A DNA stretch of 64,000 nucleotides from Flavobacterium sp. CYK-55 (GCF_018413465.1 NZ_JAHCDK010000004.1:1-64000), one strand, 5' to 3'. Counted from the first letter of the stretch, positions 51,283 to 61,100 are shown. Made by a program: numbers and translations. Notes: a model not told the origin generated them from the sequence alone.

Positions 51283-51849
51283 ATGAAAAAAGTAGCCGTC
51301 ATTGACAATTACGACAGTTTTACCTACAACTTGGTGCATTATCTCGAAGATTTAAATGCAGCGGTAACCGTTTTTAGAAATGATGAATTTGAGGTTGATG
51401 AACTCCGTTTTTTTGATAAAATCGTTCTCTCACCCGGCCCGGGATTACCCGCTCAAGCCGGTGCTCTTCTTGAAGTGATTAAAACCTATGCGCCCCAAAA
51501 AAGTATTTTAGGCGTTTGTCTGGGTATGCAGGCCATTGCAGAAGTTTTTGGCGGTGAACTCATCAATCTACCTCAAGTACAACATGGTATTTCAACTGAA
51601 ATTGAAATTGACACCCAAGAAAAAATCTATCTTGGATTACCACAAAAAATTCAAGTAGGACGATATCATTCTTGGGTGGTCAATCCAGAAAATTTACCAG
51701 TAGAATTCATTGTTACTTCAGCCGATAATCAAGGAAATATTATGTCATTTAAGCATCAAACCTTGGACATCATCGGAGTTCAATACCATCCTGAAAGTAT
51801 CCTTACGCCTAATGGAAAACAAATTTTAAATAATTGGCTAAAAAAATAA
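51283..51849 (+). CDS. Anthranilate/aminodeoxychorismate synthase amidotransferase subunit (PabA/TrpG type)
   Basis: 188 aa from the ATG at 51283; MKKVAVIDNYDSFTYNLVHYLEDL is the canonical start, so the longer in-frame start is rejected. Class I glutamine amidotransferase triad: Cys in GVCLGMQAIAEVFGG and His-Glu in VQYHPESILTPNG. It supplies ammonia to a chorismate-using partner for folate (PabB) or tryptophan (TrpE). No partner gene is adjacent and the two subtypes are not separable here, so no symbol is given. Confidence 0.9.
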   Translation: MKKVAVIDNYDSFTYNLVHYLEDLNAAVTVFRNDEFEVDELRFFDKIVLSPGPGLPAQAGALLEVIKTYAPQKSILGVCLGMQAIAEVFGGELINLPQVQHGISTEIEIDTQEKIYLGLPQKIQVGRYHSWVVNPENLPVEFIVTSADNQGNIMSFKHQTLDIIGVQYHPESILTPNGKQILNNWLKK

Positions 51850-51915
51850 AGTGATTTTGACATAGGGTTTTGCCTTGTTTTCTTTTTACTATAGCATAAC
51901 ACTAAAACTAAACCC

Positions 51916-52683
51916 ATGAAAAAAATTACGCTGCTTTCCCTGCTGCTTTTTAGCCATTTTACACCAGCACAAACTCTTGATCAAAGCCAATTAACCAGTA
52001 ATGCCGGTATGAGCGCCAGAACGCTACAAGGATACAGTTATTACCAATCCATTACTCCAGCACTAACCGGGACTTTAAGCAGGGTAGAATTGGGCTTTTT
52101 TAACTTCATCAACGGAGTTGGAACTTTAAAAATTTACAACGGAAACAACAATACAGGAACTCTTTTACAAACAATTCCTGTGAATGTATTTTGTGCCAGC
52201 GGTGATTGCATGGTTCCGTTTGAAACATCAGTTGCAGTCACAGCCAATCAACCCATAACAATTCATTTTACTCCGGGAGCTGGAATGCCGGATCCGTATG
52301 GTGTTTTGATTAAAATGCCCGGTAACTATTTGCGTGGTGAATTTGCTTTGATTGATCCCAGCGGCACTTATATAGACGGTTGGGATACCGTTTTTAGAAC
52401 CTATGTGACGACTAATTTAGGGACATTTGAAAATGAAACAACACCACTTATTTTATCACCAAACCCAATGGTTGATAAATCGCAAATTCAAACCGAGCAC
52501 ACTTTTAAAAACGGCTCAATACGTATATTAAACAATCTAGGACAACAGGTTTCTGGAAACATTTTTTTTGAAGGAAATCACGCTGAGATTCAACGAGGCA
52601 ACTTAGCAAGTGGTTTATATTTTGTTGAATTATTAGACAACCAAAAAGTAATCATTACCCAAAAAATGTTGATTGCTAATTAA
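51916..52683 (+). CDS. Exported protein with T9SS type A sorting domain
   Basis: 255 aa. Signal peptide MKKITLLSLLLFSHFTPAQ. Residues 20-175 form a beta-sandwich-like domain with GTLKIYNGNNNTGTLLQTIPV and a paired Cys (FCASGDC) that may form a disulfide. Residues about 180-255 (ILSPNPMVDKSQIQ ... GSIRILNNLGQQV ... LASGLYFVELLD ... ITQKMLIAN) are a type IX secretion sorting domain. No enzyme motif is present. Terminated at 52714-52738. Probably a secreted or surface protein of unknown role. Confidence 0.85.
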   Translation: MKKITLLSLLLFSHFTPAQTLDQSQLTSNAGMSARTLQGYSYYQSITPALTGTLSRVELGFFNFINGVGTLKIYNGNNNTGTLLQTIPVNVFCASGDCMVPFETSVAVTANQPITIHFTPGAGMPDPYGVLIKMPGNYLRGEFALIDPSGTYIDGWDTVFRTYVTTNLGTFENETTPLILSPNPMVDKSQIQTEHTFKNGSIRILNNLGQQVSGNIFFEGNHAEIQRGNLASGLYFVELLDNQKVIITQKMLIAN

Positions 52684-52713
52684 ATTATTGTTTCGTTATA
52701 GTTAGTTAGAAAT

Positions 52714-52738
52714 AGCGCTCGTATGAAGCGCTTTTTTT
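52714..52738 (+). terminator. Intrinsic terminator
   Basis: AGCGCT-N7-AGCGCT, a self-complementary pair giving a 6-bp stem, then a T tract, 31 bp after the stop codon. Confidence 0.7.
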
Positions 52739-52845
52739 ATATCAGATATTTAAGAAGTAAACTTATGAACAACTCAATCAAGAGAATTTCATTTTTATTA
52801 TATTTGGCTACTAATCAAATATTTACAAACTAAAAATTTGAAATC

Positions 52846-53190
52846 ATGGGACTATTCGGCAATAACTTTAAAAAAATCATTCATGAATTCAGAATCAAAA
52901 GCCAAGATTATTCAAATGATTTAAGCAACGAAATTCAAGAATCGTTAGAAGATTTAAAATCAGAATATGATCAATACCACGAAAGTTACCCTGAATTGGT
53001 CAGTTTTTTATCTCAAATCAAAAACAAACTTAGCACAGAAGAACATCAAAAACTCGAAGCGCTTTTATTTGGCTTGAGGCATATTGACCACTGTGCCCAA
53101 AATGGCGTTCATTTAATGCGAGATTTATATCGACACCAGCGCAAAACTACACGTGAAACCTTGCGCCTTTACGAAGAATTTGACACATAA
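52846..53190 (+). CDS. Hypothetical helical protein (114 aa)
   Basis: 114 aa, almost entirely helical and charged, with heptad-like runs (NDLSNEIQESLEDLKSEYDQYHESYPELVSFLSQIKNKLS, RHIDHCAQNGVHLMRDLYRHQRKTTRETLRLYEEFD). It has no signal peptide or membrane helix. One Cys (near residue 84) follows HID. No family is recognised. It has its own terminator and lies between the T9SS protein and the convergent C1 peptidase. Confidence 0.6.
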   Translation: MGLFGNNFKKIIHEFRIKSQDYSNDLSNEIQESLEDLKSEYDQYHESYPELVSFLSQIKNKLSTEEHQKLEALLFGLRHIDHCAQNGVHLMRDLYRHQRKTTRETLRLYEEFDT

Positions 53191-53219
53191 AAAAAGTCCC
53201 AATAGAGGGACTTTTTTTA
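53191..53219. terminator. Bidirectional terminator
   Basis: AAAAAGTCCC and GGGACTTTTT form a 10-bp stem around AATAGA between convergent genes; A and T tracts flank both sides. Confidence 0.9.
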
Positions 53220-54389
53220 GGCTTTAATTTTAGTTTTTAGCGTTTTTGGAACGCCTCCTTTGTGCAGCAATATTCCTGTTGATTTGAGCTGAACAAACGC
53301 TTTGGTTACATACAAATACCCTTTATAGTCGTTGCTTTCGCCCCAAGAATTTTTGACTTTATAGTACTCTTTACCGTTTTGATCTTTGGCCAATCCTACA
53401 ATCTGCATGGCATGATCATCAGTGGTGGCTAAAGTATACAAATGCTCTAAACGCAAATCTTCAGTAACCTCTTTCTCTTTAATTGGACCATCAAACATCG
53501 CTTTTCGTTGTTCAGCTGTAATGTTGTTCAAATCGGTATCAGGTACTTCAGCCACACCGTTTCTCCAACTGAAATAAGGTTCAGAAACATCAGATGACCA
53601 AGCAACCGTATATCCTTTTGAAACAGCATAATCAATAATATCTGTCAATTCTTTCATCGGAACATTATAAACTAAATCGTAGCTCCAATTATCCGGAACT
53701 GGTAAAACTATTTTTTGGTAATAAGGTTGATCCTTATACGATGAAAATTCTAAATAATCATCAGGGTTAATACCAACAACGTCTTTGGCAAAACTATGCG
53801 CATCATAGGTTTTACCTTCATAGGTAAAAGTTTTTGGCAATACACCCAGCTTTTCATCCATATAATTGTTGATGTCTTTAACCCAAGAAGCACCTTTGTT
53901 AGCATCTTCATTTTTCATATACGCATCAAGGATATCCTTAAATCCGTCTTGAAAATCAGAAGATTTTACCTTTCCTTTTCCGTAATCTTCTAAACTATAA
54001 GCTGATTGTGGCATTGCGCCGTATTTACGAAGCATATTCATTACATCGTGCGTTTCTCCACCATCGCCCAAGCCCATATGGCCATTAAACAAAATATAGT
54101 TTCTGGCTTTTCCCAGATAAACATGGCGCGCTGAATAAATCTCAGCTAAATCAACCGGTTGTTTACCGTTTCTGATCATTTCAGATTCTAAGAATGAATT
54201 TCCGGAATAACTCCAGCAAGTCCCGGCTGAGCCTTGGTTTTTAACTGAAGTATTTTCAAGATTAATGACATCGGTAAACACAAATTTAGAATTGATTGAT
54301 GCGTTACCAATTACTTTTTTAATCAATTCATCTTGAGCAAATAAACTCATTGATGACAACACTGCGGCAAATAATAAAGATTTTTTCAT
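53217..54389 (-). CDS. Exported C1-family cysteine peptidase (bleomycin hydrolase/PepC-like)
   Basis: 390 aa from the ATG at 54389, the first that gives a clean signal peptide (MKKSLLFAAVLSSMSLFAQ). Papain-type active site: Gln52 and Cys58 in NQGSAGTCWSYSG, His in DDHAMQIVG and Asn in KVKNSWGES. The insertions and long middle region resemble the C1B/bleomycin-hydrolase aminopeptidases, here exported instead of cytoplasmic. It should cut peptides in the periplasm or outside the cell. Its stop lies inside the terminator shared with the opposing gene. Confidence 0.9.
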   Translation of the reverse strand: MKKSLLFAAVLSSMSLFAQDELIKKVIGNASINSKFVFTDVINLENTSVKNQGSAGTCWSYSGNSFLESEMIRNGKQPVDLAEIYSARHVYLGKARNYILFNGHMGLGDGGETHDVMNMLRKYGAMPQSAYSLEDYGKGKVKSSDFQDGFKDILDAYMKNEDANKGASWVKDINNYMDEKLGVLPKTFTYEGKTYDAHSFAKDVVGINPDDYLEFSSYKDQPYYQKIVLPVPDNWSYDLVYNVPMKELTDIIDYAVSKGYTVAWSSDVSEPYFSWRNGVAEVPDTDLNNITAEQRKAMFDGPIKEKEVTEDLRLEHLYTLATTDDHAMQIVGLAKDQNGKEYYKVKNSWGESNDYKGYLYVTKAFVQLKSTGILLHKGGVPKTLKTKIKA

Positions 54390-54470
54390 TTTGGTTATAT
54401 AATTAGCGGGCATAAAAATAGTAAATTACCTTGAGGCAAAGACTTAATTAACAAAATAATAGAGCGATTT

Positions 54471-55229
54471 TTAACGTGTAAAAACAAGCTTGTGGTTTGT
54501 TGAAAGTTGCGTATCAAAACCATAACCTTCATAATTAAAACCTTTGAGTTCTTCAACCGTTTCTACCTTTTGATCGATGATGTAACGTGTCATCAGCCCA
54601 CGGGCTTTCTTGGCAAAAAAGCTAATCATCTTGAGTTTTCCATCTTTGTAATCGAGAAAATCACACGTAATCACAGATGTTTTCAAATCTTTGAACTGAA
54701 TGGCTGAAGCATATTCATTACTCGCCAAATTAATCAGCAACTCACCTTTTTTGAGCTCTTTGTTGAGCGATTGTGTCAAGAGCGGCTTCCAGTATGCATA
54801 TAAATCTTTAGATTCCTCAACCGGAAATTTTGTACCCATTTCTAATCGATAGGGCTGCATCAAATCAAGCGGCTTGAGCAAACCATACAAGCCCGAAAGT
54901 ATGCGCACGCGGTCTTGCAACAACGGCAATTTATCTTCCGCAATGTGATAAGCATTTAAGCCGACATACACATCACCGGCAAAAGCATAAATGGCCGGGC
55001 GAGCATTCTCGGGCGTAAAAGGCGTTTTCCATGCTTTGTTGCGCTGCCAATTGAGCTGAGCCAAAGCATCTGAAATGGACATCAATTCAGCTAAATCAGC
55101 TGGTTTTTTCTTTTTGAGTTCTTTATTAATAAGGCGACTGTGCTTTAAAAAAATCGGTTGTGTAAATTGATTCGTGGGCAAAGCCGTTTCGAAATCAAGT
55201 GATTTAGCGGGTGATAATAAGATTTTCAT
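54471..55229 (-). CDS. yaaA: Peroxide stress protein YaaA (DUF328)
   Basis: 252 aa. The start MKILLSPAKSLDF, the YGLLKPLDLMQPYRLEMGTKF core and the LLINLASNEYASAIQ and VITCDFLDYKDGKLKMISFFAKKARGLMTRYII segments are diagnostic of YaaA. It binds DNA and limits iron-linked damage under peroxide stress in other bacteria. Lone gene, oriented with comM, 47 bp away. Confidence 0.92.
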   Translation of the reverse strand: MKILLSPAKSLDFETALPTNQFTQPIFLKHSRLINKELKKKKPADLAELMSISDALAQLNWQRNKAWKTPFTPENARPAIYAFAGDVYVGLNAYHIAEDKLPLLQDRVRILSGLYGLLKPLDLMQPYRLEMGTKFPVEESKDLYAYWKPLLTQSLNKELKKGELLINLASNEYASAIQFKDLKTSVITCDFLDYKDGKLKMISFFAKKARGLMTRYIIDQKVETVEELKGFNYEGYGFDTQLSTNHKLVFTR

Positions 55230-55276
55230 CGATGGGAATTTTATCCCCCAAAAATACTGTTTTCAACCTAAAAATA

Positions 55277-56812
55277 CTAACCCAACCAACCTTCTCTGTC
55301 TAAACTTCGATATTGAATAGCCTCAGCAATATGCTTTGATTGAATAGCCTCTGAAGACTCTAAATCAGCAATGGTTCGAGCTACTTTGAGAATCCGATCA
55401 TAAGCGCGTGCCGACAGGTTCAACCGTTCCATAGCCGTTTTGAGCAATTGATTTGAAGGTTCGTCGAGTCTACAAAATTGACGAATGAGTCGGCTGCCCA
55501 TTTGCGCATTGTAATGAACTTGTGCCTGCTGCGCAAATCTTTGTGCCTGAATCGTTCTGGCTTGCGTTACCCGTGCGCGGATGTTTTGACTGCTTTCGGC
55601 CGGATGTTGATCAGACAATTTCTCAAACGGCACCGGACTCACTTCAATATGAATATCAATCCGATCTAAAAGCGGCCCTGAAATCTTGCTCATATAGCGC
55701 TGCATTTCGTAAGGTTTGGGCGCATTGGCCACTTCTGAATCGACAAAAAAACCGCCCGGACTTGGGTTCATACTGGCCACAAGCATAAACGAAGCCGGGT
55801 AAGTTACTGTAAATTTGGCGCGCGAAATAGTGACTTCGCGGTCTTCAAGCGGCTGACGCATCACTTCGAGCACATCGCGTTTAAACTCAGGCAATTCATC
55901 TAAAAACAAAACACCATTGTGCGCCATTGAGATTTCGCCGGGTTGCGGATAAGTTCCGCCGCCCACCAAAGCTACATTAGAAATAGTATGATGCGGACTG
56001 CGAAACGGACGACTGCGCATCAGCCCTGATTCTTTGACTTTTCCGGCCACGCTGTGAATCTTGGTGGTTTCAAGCGCTTCTTCAAGGGTCATCGGAGGCA
56101 AAATACTGGGTAACCGCTTGGCGAGCATGGTTTTTCCTGCGCCCGGAGGCCCGATGAGAATAATATTGTGGCCACCGGCAGCTGCAATTTCCATACAGCG
56201 TTTGATGCTTTCTTGTCCTTTGACATCGCTAAAATCATGCTCTGAGATTTCATTAGTGATGCATAAATCTTCAAGCATTTCAGCGGGCTCAGGTTTTAAA
56301 TTACATTTCCCTTCAAAAAAATCAATCACTTCTTGCAAATTCTCAACACCATAAACCTCTAAACCTGATACAATGGCAGCTTCACGCGCATTTTGTTTGG
56401 GCAAAAAGAATCCTTTAAAACCTTCGGCTTTGGCTTTGACAGCAATGGGCAATGCGCCTTTGATGGGTTGCACACTTCCGTCAAGTGAGAGCTCGCCCAT
56501 CATGATATAATTCTGACAATCATCGCAAACCAATTGGCCTGAGGCAAGTAATATACCGAGTGCCAAAGTCAAATCATAGGCAGAACCTTCTTTGCGCAAA
56601 TCGGCCGGAGCCATGTTGATGGTGATTTTCTTTCCGGGCAAGGCATACCCATTGTTTTTGAGCGCGGCGGCAATGCGATAACTGCTTTCTTTGATGGCGT
56701 TGTCGGGCAATCCGACCAAATGATACCCAATCCCGGTATCAATGTTGACTTCAATAATAATGGTGGTGGCTTCAACGCCAAAGACGGCGCTTCCGTAGAC
56801 TTTTACTAACAT
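55277..56812 (-). CDS. YifB/ComM-family Mg-chelatase-like AAA ATPase
   Basis: 511 aa. An N-terminal Lon-like/ribosomal S5 domain (VEATTIIIEVNIDTGIGYHLVGLPDNAIKESSYR) is followed by AAA ATPase with Walker A GPPGAGKTMLAKRLPSILPP and Walker B GVLFLDELPEF, then a C-terminal Mg-chelatase-like domain (LDRIDIHIEVSPVP, SARAYDRILKVARTIADL). In Haemophilus and Vibrio, ComM promotes branch migration during natural transformation; the function elsewhere is less certain. Full length. Confidence 0.92.
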   Translation of the reverse strand: MLVKVYGSAVFGVEATTIIIEVNIDTGIGYHLVGLPDNAIKESSYRIAAALKNNGYALPGKKITINMAPADLRKEGSAYDLTLALGILLASGQLVCDDCQNYIMMGELSLDGSVQPIKGALPIAVKAKAEGFKGFFLPKQNAREAAIVSGLEVYGVENLQEVIDFFEGKCNLKPEPAEMLEDLCITNEISEHDFSDVKGQESIKRCMEIAAAGGHNIILIGPPGAGKTMLAKRLPSILPPMTLEEALETTKIHSVAGKVKESGLMRSRPFRSPHHTISNVALVGGGTYPQPGEISMAHNGVLFLDELPEFKRDVLEVMRQPLEDREVTISRAKFTVTYPASFMLVASMNPSPGGFFVDSEVANAPKPYEMQRYMSKISGPLLDRIDIHIEVSPVPFEKLSDQHPAESSQNIRARVTQARTIQAQRFAQQAQVHYNAQMGSRLIRQFCRLDEPSNQLLKTAMERLNLSARAYDRILKVARTIADLESSEAIQSKHIAEAIQYRSLDREGWLG

Positions 56813-56923
56813 GGCAAATAAAAATTTAAATGGCGAATAATTCTGTTGGCTAAAATTAATAAAATTTTAATCGACATAGAGACTCAATTCATTTATTTTT
56901 GCGGCCAACAAATAAATATCATC

Positions 56924-57301
56924 ATGGGATTATTCAATGCAATTTTAGGAAACGCTTCAGAAGTAAGCCTCGAACAAGTAGCCAAAGAATTTGAGCCGAT
57001 TATTGTCGATGGAGAAAACATCGAATTGGCTTTCAAACTCGTCAAAGATATGTTCATCTTTACCAACAAACGCTTGATTTTGGTTGAGAAACAACTCGTG
57101 GGCAGCAAAGTTGATTATTTGTCGATTCCGTACCACAGCGTAGTAAAATTTTCCAAAGAAAGTGCCGGATTACTCGATCTAGATGCCGAACTTAAAATCT
57201 GGATCCGAGGCGAGGCTGCTCCTATTGTCAAACAATTTGGCAAAGGCGGAAACAACATCAATGAAGTGTATCGCGTGTTAGGAAAACACATTCTCAAATA
57301 A
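56924..57301 (+). CDS. Bacterial PH-domain protein
   Basis: 125 aa from the ATG at 56924. The MGLFNAILGNASEVSLEQVAKEFEPIIVDGENIELAFKLVKDMFIFTNKRLILVEKQLVG sequence is the typical bacterial PH (YdaS/bPH) start, with KVDYLSIPYHSVVKFSKESAGLLDLDAELKIWI strands. Upstream in-frame sequence would read through a TATTTTTG -7 box (56894-56901), so it is excluded. Function unknown; these form small cytoplasmic beta barrels. It is divergent from comM. Confidence 0.8.
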   Translation: MGLFNAILGNASEVSLEQVAKEFEPIIVDGENIELAFKLVKDMFIFTNKRLILVEKQLVGSKVDYLSIPYHSVVKFSKESAGLLDLDAELKIWIRGEAAPIVKQFGKGGNNINEVYRVLGKHILK

Positions 57302-57305
57302 AATC

Positions 57306-57335
57306 TAGGCCGGCTTCATGTCGGTCTTTTTTTTA
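57306..57335 (+). terminator. Terminator of the PH-domain gene
   Basis: AGGCCGGC and GTCGGTCT pair (8 bp with two G-U) around TTCAT, then a T run. It also borders the end of the opposing TonB receptor gene. Confidence 0.7.
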
Positions 57336-59624
57336 AAATTGAAAGCGAACAAAGATGTTCGGTGTAAATCCCAGAGAATAGTATTCTTGCAATTTATACT
57401 GAGTTGTATTCAAACTTCCGGCCGTGGCATATTGACGTTCATATTCGCGTCCGAGTAAGGTTTTGCGGTTGTATAAATTATAAATAGAAAATCCGGTTTT
57501 GGCCGACCAATGCTTTTGATGCGCAAATTCATAAATTCCTGAAACATCAAAACGGTGGTAAACGGGTAAACGCTGCGTATTGAAACCCGTGACTTTGTTG
57601 TTGCTGTCTAACTCGCTGTAGGGTTTTCCGGTGTGCCAAAACCATCCGCCGGTGAGCGAGAATCGGTTCCACTTTCTGAAAAATGACAAACTTAAAGCGT
57701 GTTTAATATCTGCATTATTCGGAAAATATTGCTCTTCATTCACACCGTCAAAACGATTTTGAGAATCCTGATAACTATACGTCATCCAAATGCGACCCAA
57801 GCGCGTATTTTTCTGAATTAAGACATCGATTCCTTTGGTAAAACTTTGGCCTTGGTGTGTTCCGAAATCAAAAGGATTCAAAAATCCAAACGTGAGTGAA
57901 GTCAATCCTGTAGCGGTTTTATAGTAAAAATCCGCATCAAAAACCCAAGAACCGGTTTTAAAAATCAAACCCGAAGTATACTGTCGCGATTTTTGCAGAG
58001 GATAAACTTGATTGTCCGCCAAAACCCAAACGTAATTTTCTAAGCTCAAATCATTCACAATGCTCTCACGCACTTGACTCACCAACTGGCTTTTTTGCTC
58101 ATACGAGCCTTGCCAAGTCCAAGATGCATTGAGTTTTCTTTGAACAAAAATGCGCGGTTCGAAATTCTCTGACGACAAAACGCTGAATCGGCTGTAGCGC
58201 ATTCCGGTTTGAAACAACCATTTTTTGAATTCATATTTGGCTGAAACATATAAATTATGTGTGCGATTGAAACCTTGCTTTTGATCTAATTGTATATTGA
58301 TATCCTGATTTAAACTATTGAAAGAATGTGAGATATCATAACCCGAAAGCTGATATCCTGCTTCAAATTGCAACTCTTCAGAGGCTTTAAACTTCCAACT
58401 GATTTCGGCACCCGAATCAGTAACACGGTTGCGCTTTTCAAACTGTTCAAAAGTGGTTTCAGTGGGAAATTTAGTCTTGCGATAATTAAAGACAAATCCT
58501 GAATAATGCATTAGTAAACGTTGCGAAAATCGATAGCTGTATTGCTGATTCCATACAAAACTATAGCCTTGATTTGAAATATTCATTTTTTGGTTTTGGG
58601 TAACTGATCTATCAATCGTGTTGAAATCAAGTTGATTGTCAATCCACAATCCGGTAACAGAAAAATCAGTTTGCTCATTCAAACGGTAATTCAATTTGGC
58701 TGAAAAGTCTTCAAACCCGAACTTATTTCGATCATTAAAATCTTTGAATTGTGTATTCTGAAAAACTTTGTCGGCCAATGCATTAAAAGTAGGTGTCTGT
58801 AGCCACTGTGTATATGATTTTCGCCCAGCCAATTGCAACCCAAATTTATCTTTTAGTATTGGCGTTTGCACATAAGCATCGGCATTGAGCGCGTTGATTC
58901 CAGCTTTGACGATGGTTTTATCTGAAATTTTATCAGTTGATTCAATAGAGATTATACTTGACAAACGCTCGCCAAATCGAGCATCAGTGCCTTTGTTTTG
59001 ATAATTGACCGTTTGCTGGACATTTGGATTAAAAGCCGAAATCATTCCGTATAAATGTCCGGGATGATACATCCGAATGCCATCCCAAAGAATCAAATTC
59101 TGATCAAACGAGCCGCCGCGTACATATAAGCCACTAGCGGTTTCGTTTGGGCTTTTCACTCCTGGTAATTGCTGCAACGACAACATGATATCGGTATCGG
59201 TAACACCGGGCAAAGCCTCAATTTTTTGCGGAAAAAGTTGAATTTGATTATTGTTCTTTTTGATGCCTTTTGACAAAAAACAATCGATGAGCACTTCTTG
59301 CAGCTGCTCCTGCAAAAGTGGTTCAACTTCATTTGATGACAGCGCGTAATAGCGACCGTCAATAGAGGTAATTTTAAGATTGGTTTGTTGTTCGATGGCT
59401 TGATGAATCTGTGCCAAAGTATATTCGGCTTTGGGCAAATTTATCTTTTGATTTGTTACCAAACTATCGGCAAATGAATATCGAACATCAAATAATTGTT
59501 CAACATTTTTAAGGCTTTTTGAAAGTGGAGTTGAAGAAAACTCGGTCAAATGAGACACTACAGCTTGTGCCCAACCGCATTGGGTAAAGAGCAAAAGCAG
59601 TAATAGCCTCACTAACAGCTTCAT
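57333..59624 (-). CDS. TonB-dependent receptor with STN signalling domain
   Basis: 763 aa. After a signal peptide (ending about VVSHLTEF), residues 24-95 form an STN secretin/TonB domain (FDVRYSFADSLVTNQKINLPKAEYTLAQIHQAIEQQTNLKI). The plug follows (GVTDTDIMLSLQQLPGVKSPNETASGLYVRGGSFDQNLILWDGIRMYHPGHLYG), then the barrel to a terminal aromatic strand (NIFVRFQF). It should signal ligand binding to the FecR-like anti-sigma factor encoded just upstream. Four-bp overlap with the anti-sigma gene. The ligand (siderophore, sugar or other) cannot be inferred. Confidence 0.92.
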   Translation of the reverse strand: MKLLVRLLLLLLFTQCGWAQAVVSHLTEFSSTPLSKSLKNVEQLFDVRYSFADSLVTNQKINLPKAEYTLAQIHQAIEQQTNLKITSIDGRYYALSSNEVEPLLQEQLQEVLIDCFLSKGIKKNNNQIQLFPQKIEALPGVTDTDIMLSLQQLPGVKSPNETASGLYVRGGSFDQNLILWDGIRMYHPGHLYGMISAFNPNVQQTVNYQNKGTDARFGERLSSIISIESTDKISDKTIVKAGINALNADAYVQTPILKDKFGLQLAGRKSYTQWLQTPTFNALADKVFQNTQFKDFNDRNKFGFEDFSAKLNYRLNEQTDFSVTGLWIDNQLDFNTIDRSVTQNQKMNISNQGYSFVWNQQYSYRFSQRLLMHYSGFVFNYRKTKFPTETTFEQFEKRNRVTDSGAEISWKFKASEELQFEAGYQLSGYDISHSFNSLNQDINIQLDQKQGFNRTHNLYVSAKYEFKKWLFQTGMRYSRFSVLSSENFEPRIFVQRKLNASWTWQGSYEQKSQLVSQVRESIVNDLSLENYVWVLADNQVYPLQKSRQYTSGLIFKTGSWVFDADFYYKTATGLTSLTFGFLNPFDFGTHQGQSFTKGIDVLIQKNTRLGRIWMTYSYQDSQNRFDGVNEEQYFPNNADIKHALSLSFFRKWNRFSLTGGWFWHTGKPYSELDSNNKVTGFNTQRLPVYHRFDVSGIYEFAHQKHWSAKTGFSIYNLYNRKTLLGREYERQYATAGSLNTTQYKLQEYYSLGFTPNIFVRFQF

Positions 59625-60547
59625 TCAGATATTTCGATGTTTCCCTCCGAGATAATTCGGTGTTTTAAGTGTAAAGGTAAACAAACTGATTGTAATGCTG
59701 TTTCAAGAGAATGATGCGGAAAACTCCCTGTATATTTAATCTGAGCCAAAGATGGCGGGAAATTAATCGTGCAATGATATTGTTTTTCGAGTTGCTGTAT
59801 CACCATATGTAATGGCATATTGGTAAAAGATGATTCACCTGAAATCCATGCTGGTTGTTTAGCTATATTTTGGTTCCATGTTTGAACTTCATTTCCGTTG
59901 ATTCTGACATCCATTCCCGGTGTTAAAATCCATTCTTGACCGAGATGGGTCACGCAAACTTTACCTTCAAAACATGAAACTTCTAAAAAGTCTTTTCCGG
60001 TGAGCACATTGAATTGGGTGCCCAAAACCTGTACATTTCCCATTGGGGTTTCAACGGTAAATTTGCTTCCTTTAGAAACTTTAAAAAAAGCTTCACCGTT
60101 TAATTTGAGTTGTCTGTTGAGTGAAAACCACTTCGGATAATCTATACTTGAATGAGCATTCAAAATAACTTGTGAATCGTCATTTAACGCTAAAGTTTGT
60201 GTACTTGCATAAGGTGATTCAAAATGCTTTGAGAATGAAAATACAGCGTTCCATCCAAAAAACAAAAGTACAGAAGCCGCAACAGCTATTGAGGCATACA
60301 GCGAAATAACCTTACTTCTTGAAACAACTGCTTTTGGTTGCTGAATTTTATTTTGTATGGCAGCAAAATTTTCATCCAAATCGGGCTCGCTAAGCTGCAT
60401 GCTGGCTAAACTACCACGCAACTGAGCATAAGCTTGATAATCGGCGTCTGAAACCATCTCGAGCAATTGATCATCAGAGATATCTCCGGCTATCCATTGC
60501 GCTAAAAATGAGTCATTTTCATTGGGGCTTGACCATTGACTTTTCAT
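59621..60547 (-). CDS. FecR-family anti-sigma factor
   Basis: 308 aa. Cytoplasmic N-terminal segment binding sigma, one membrane helix (ISLYASIAVAASVLLFFGW, about residues 83-101), then the periplasmic FecR domain (YPKWFSLNRQLKLNGEAFFKVSKGSKFTVETPMGNVQVLGTQFNVLT) and a C-terminal STN-like DUF4974 region (LHMVIQQLEKQYHCTINFPPSL). It holds the sigma factor until the receptor signals. Twelve bp follow the sigma gene and it overlaps the receptor gene by 4 bp. Confidence 0.93.
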   Translation of the reverse strand: MKSQWSSPNENDSFLAQWIAGDISDDQLLEMVSDADYQAYAQLRGSLASMQLSEPDLDENFAAIQNKIQQPKAVVSRSKVISLYASIAVAASVLLFFGWNAVFSFSKHFESPYASTQTLALNDDSQVILNAHSSIDYPKWFSLNRQLKLNGEAFFKVSKGSKFTVETPMGNVQVLGTQFNVLTGKDFLEVSCFEGKVCVTHLGQEWILTPGMDVRINGNEVQTWNQNIAKQPAWISGESSFTNMPLHMVIQQLEKQYHCTINFPPSLAQIKYTGSFPHHSLETALQSVCLPLHLKHRIISEGNIEISE

Positions 60548-60559
60548 AACACTTCTTGT

Positions 60560-61081
60560 TTATACATTTTTAACCACTTGACGCAAGGCAACCAAAGCCA
60601 AGTGCATTCTTTTTTCGACAGCTTTAACCGATAAATCCAGTACTGAGGCAATCTCGGTGTAGGACTGGTTTTCAAATCTATTCATCATAAAAACCACTCG
60701 TTGCTTTTCGGGCAAATCGGCAATGGCTTTTTCTAATTGTTTTTTTAATTCAGTTTCTTCCATAAGAAACTCAGGGCTTTCTGAATGGGTAGAAACACTT
60801 GGATTTTTCCATTCAAAGTCAGCAACCACTTTATCATGCTTAATCATATTGAGCGAAAGCCTGATGGCTGTGGTGTACAAAAAACTTTTGGCTTGTTCGG
60901 GTTTTAATATCCCACAGTTTTCCCAAAGTTTTACAAAGGCATTTTGGGCAACGTCATCTGCGCGTTCTACATCGCGAAACTTAAACACCAAAAAATTCCT
61001 CAGAGTCTTGAAATGCGCAGTGAAAACCGATTTAAAAACGGCTTCAGAACAAAGACATGTCTGATTCATTTTTTCTGGCAT
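60560..61081 (-). CDS. FecI-like ECF sigma factor
   Basis: 173 aa, sigma-70 family with regions 2 (FLVFKFRDVERADDVAQNAFVKLWENCG, core binding and -10 recognition) and 4 (LPEKQRVVFMMNRFENQSYTEIASVLDLSVKAVEKRMHLALVAL, -35 recognition). It should direct transcription of the receptor operon and perhaps other genes once freed from FecR. First gene of the three. An internal Met (61069) is an alternative start. An imperfect 11-bp inverted repeat lies between its start and the Kazal gene. Confidence 0.93.
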   Translation of the reverse strand: MPEKMNQTCLCSEAVFKSVFTAHFKTLRNFLVFKFRDVERADDVAQNAFVKLWENCGILKPEQAKSFLYTTAIRLSLNMIKHDKVVADFEWKNPSVSTHSESPEFLMEETELKKQLEKAIADLPEKQRVVFMMNRFENQSYTEIASVLDLSVKAVEKRMHLALVALRQVVKNV

Positions 61082-61100
61082 CCCATTTCCTTCTAAAATT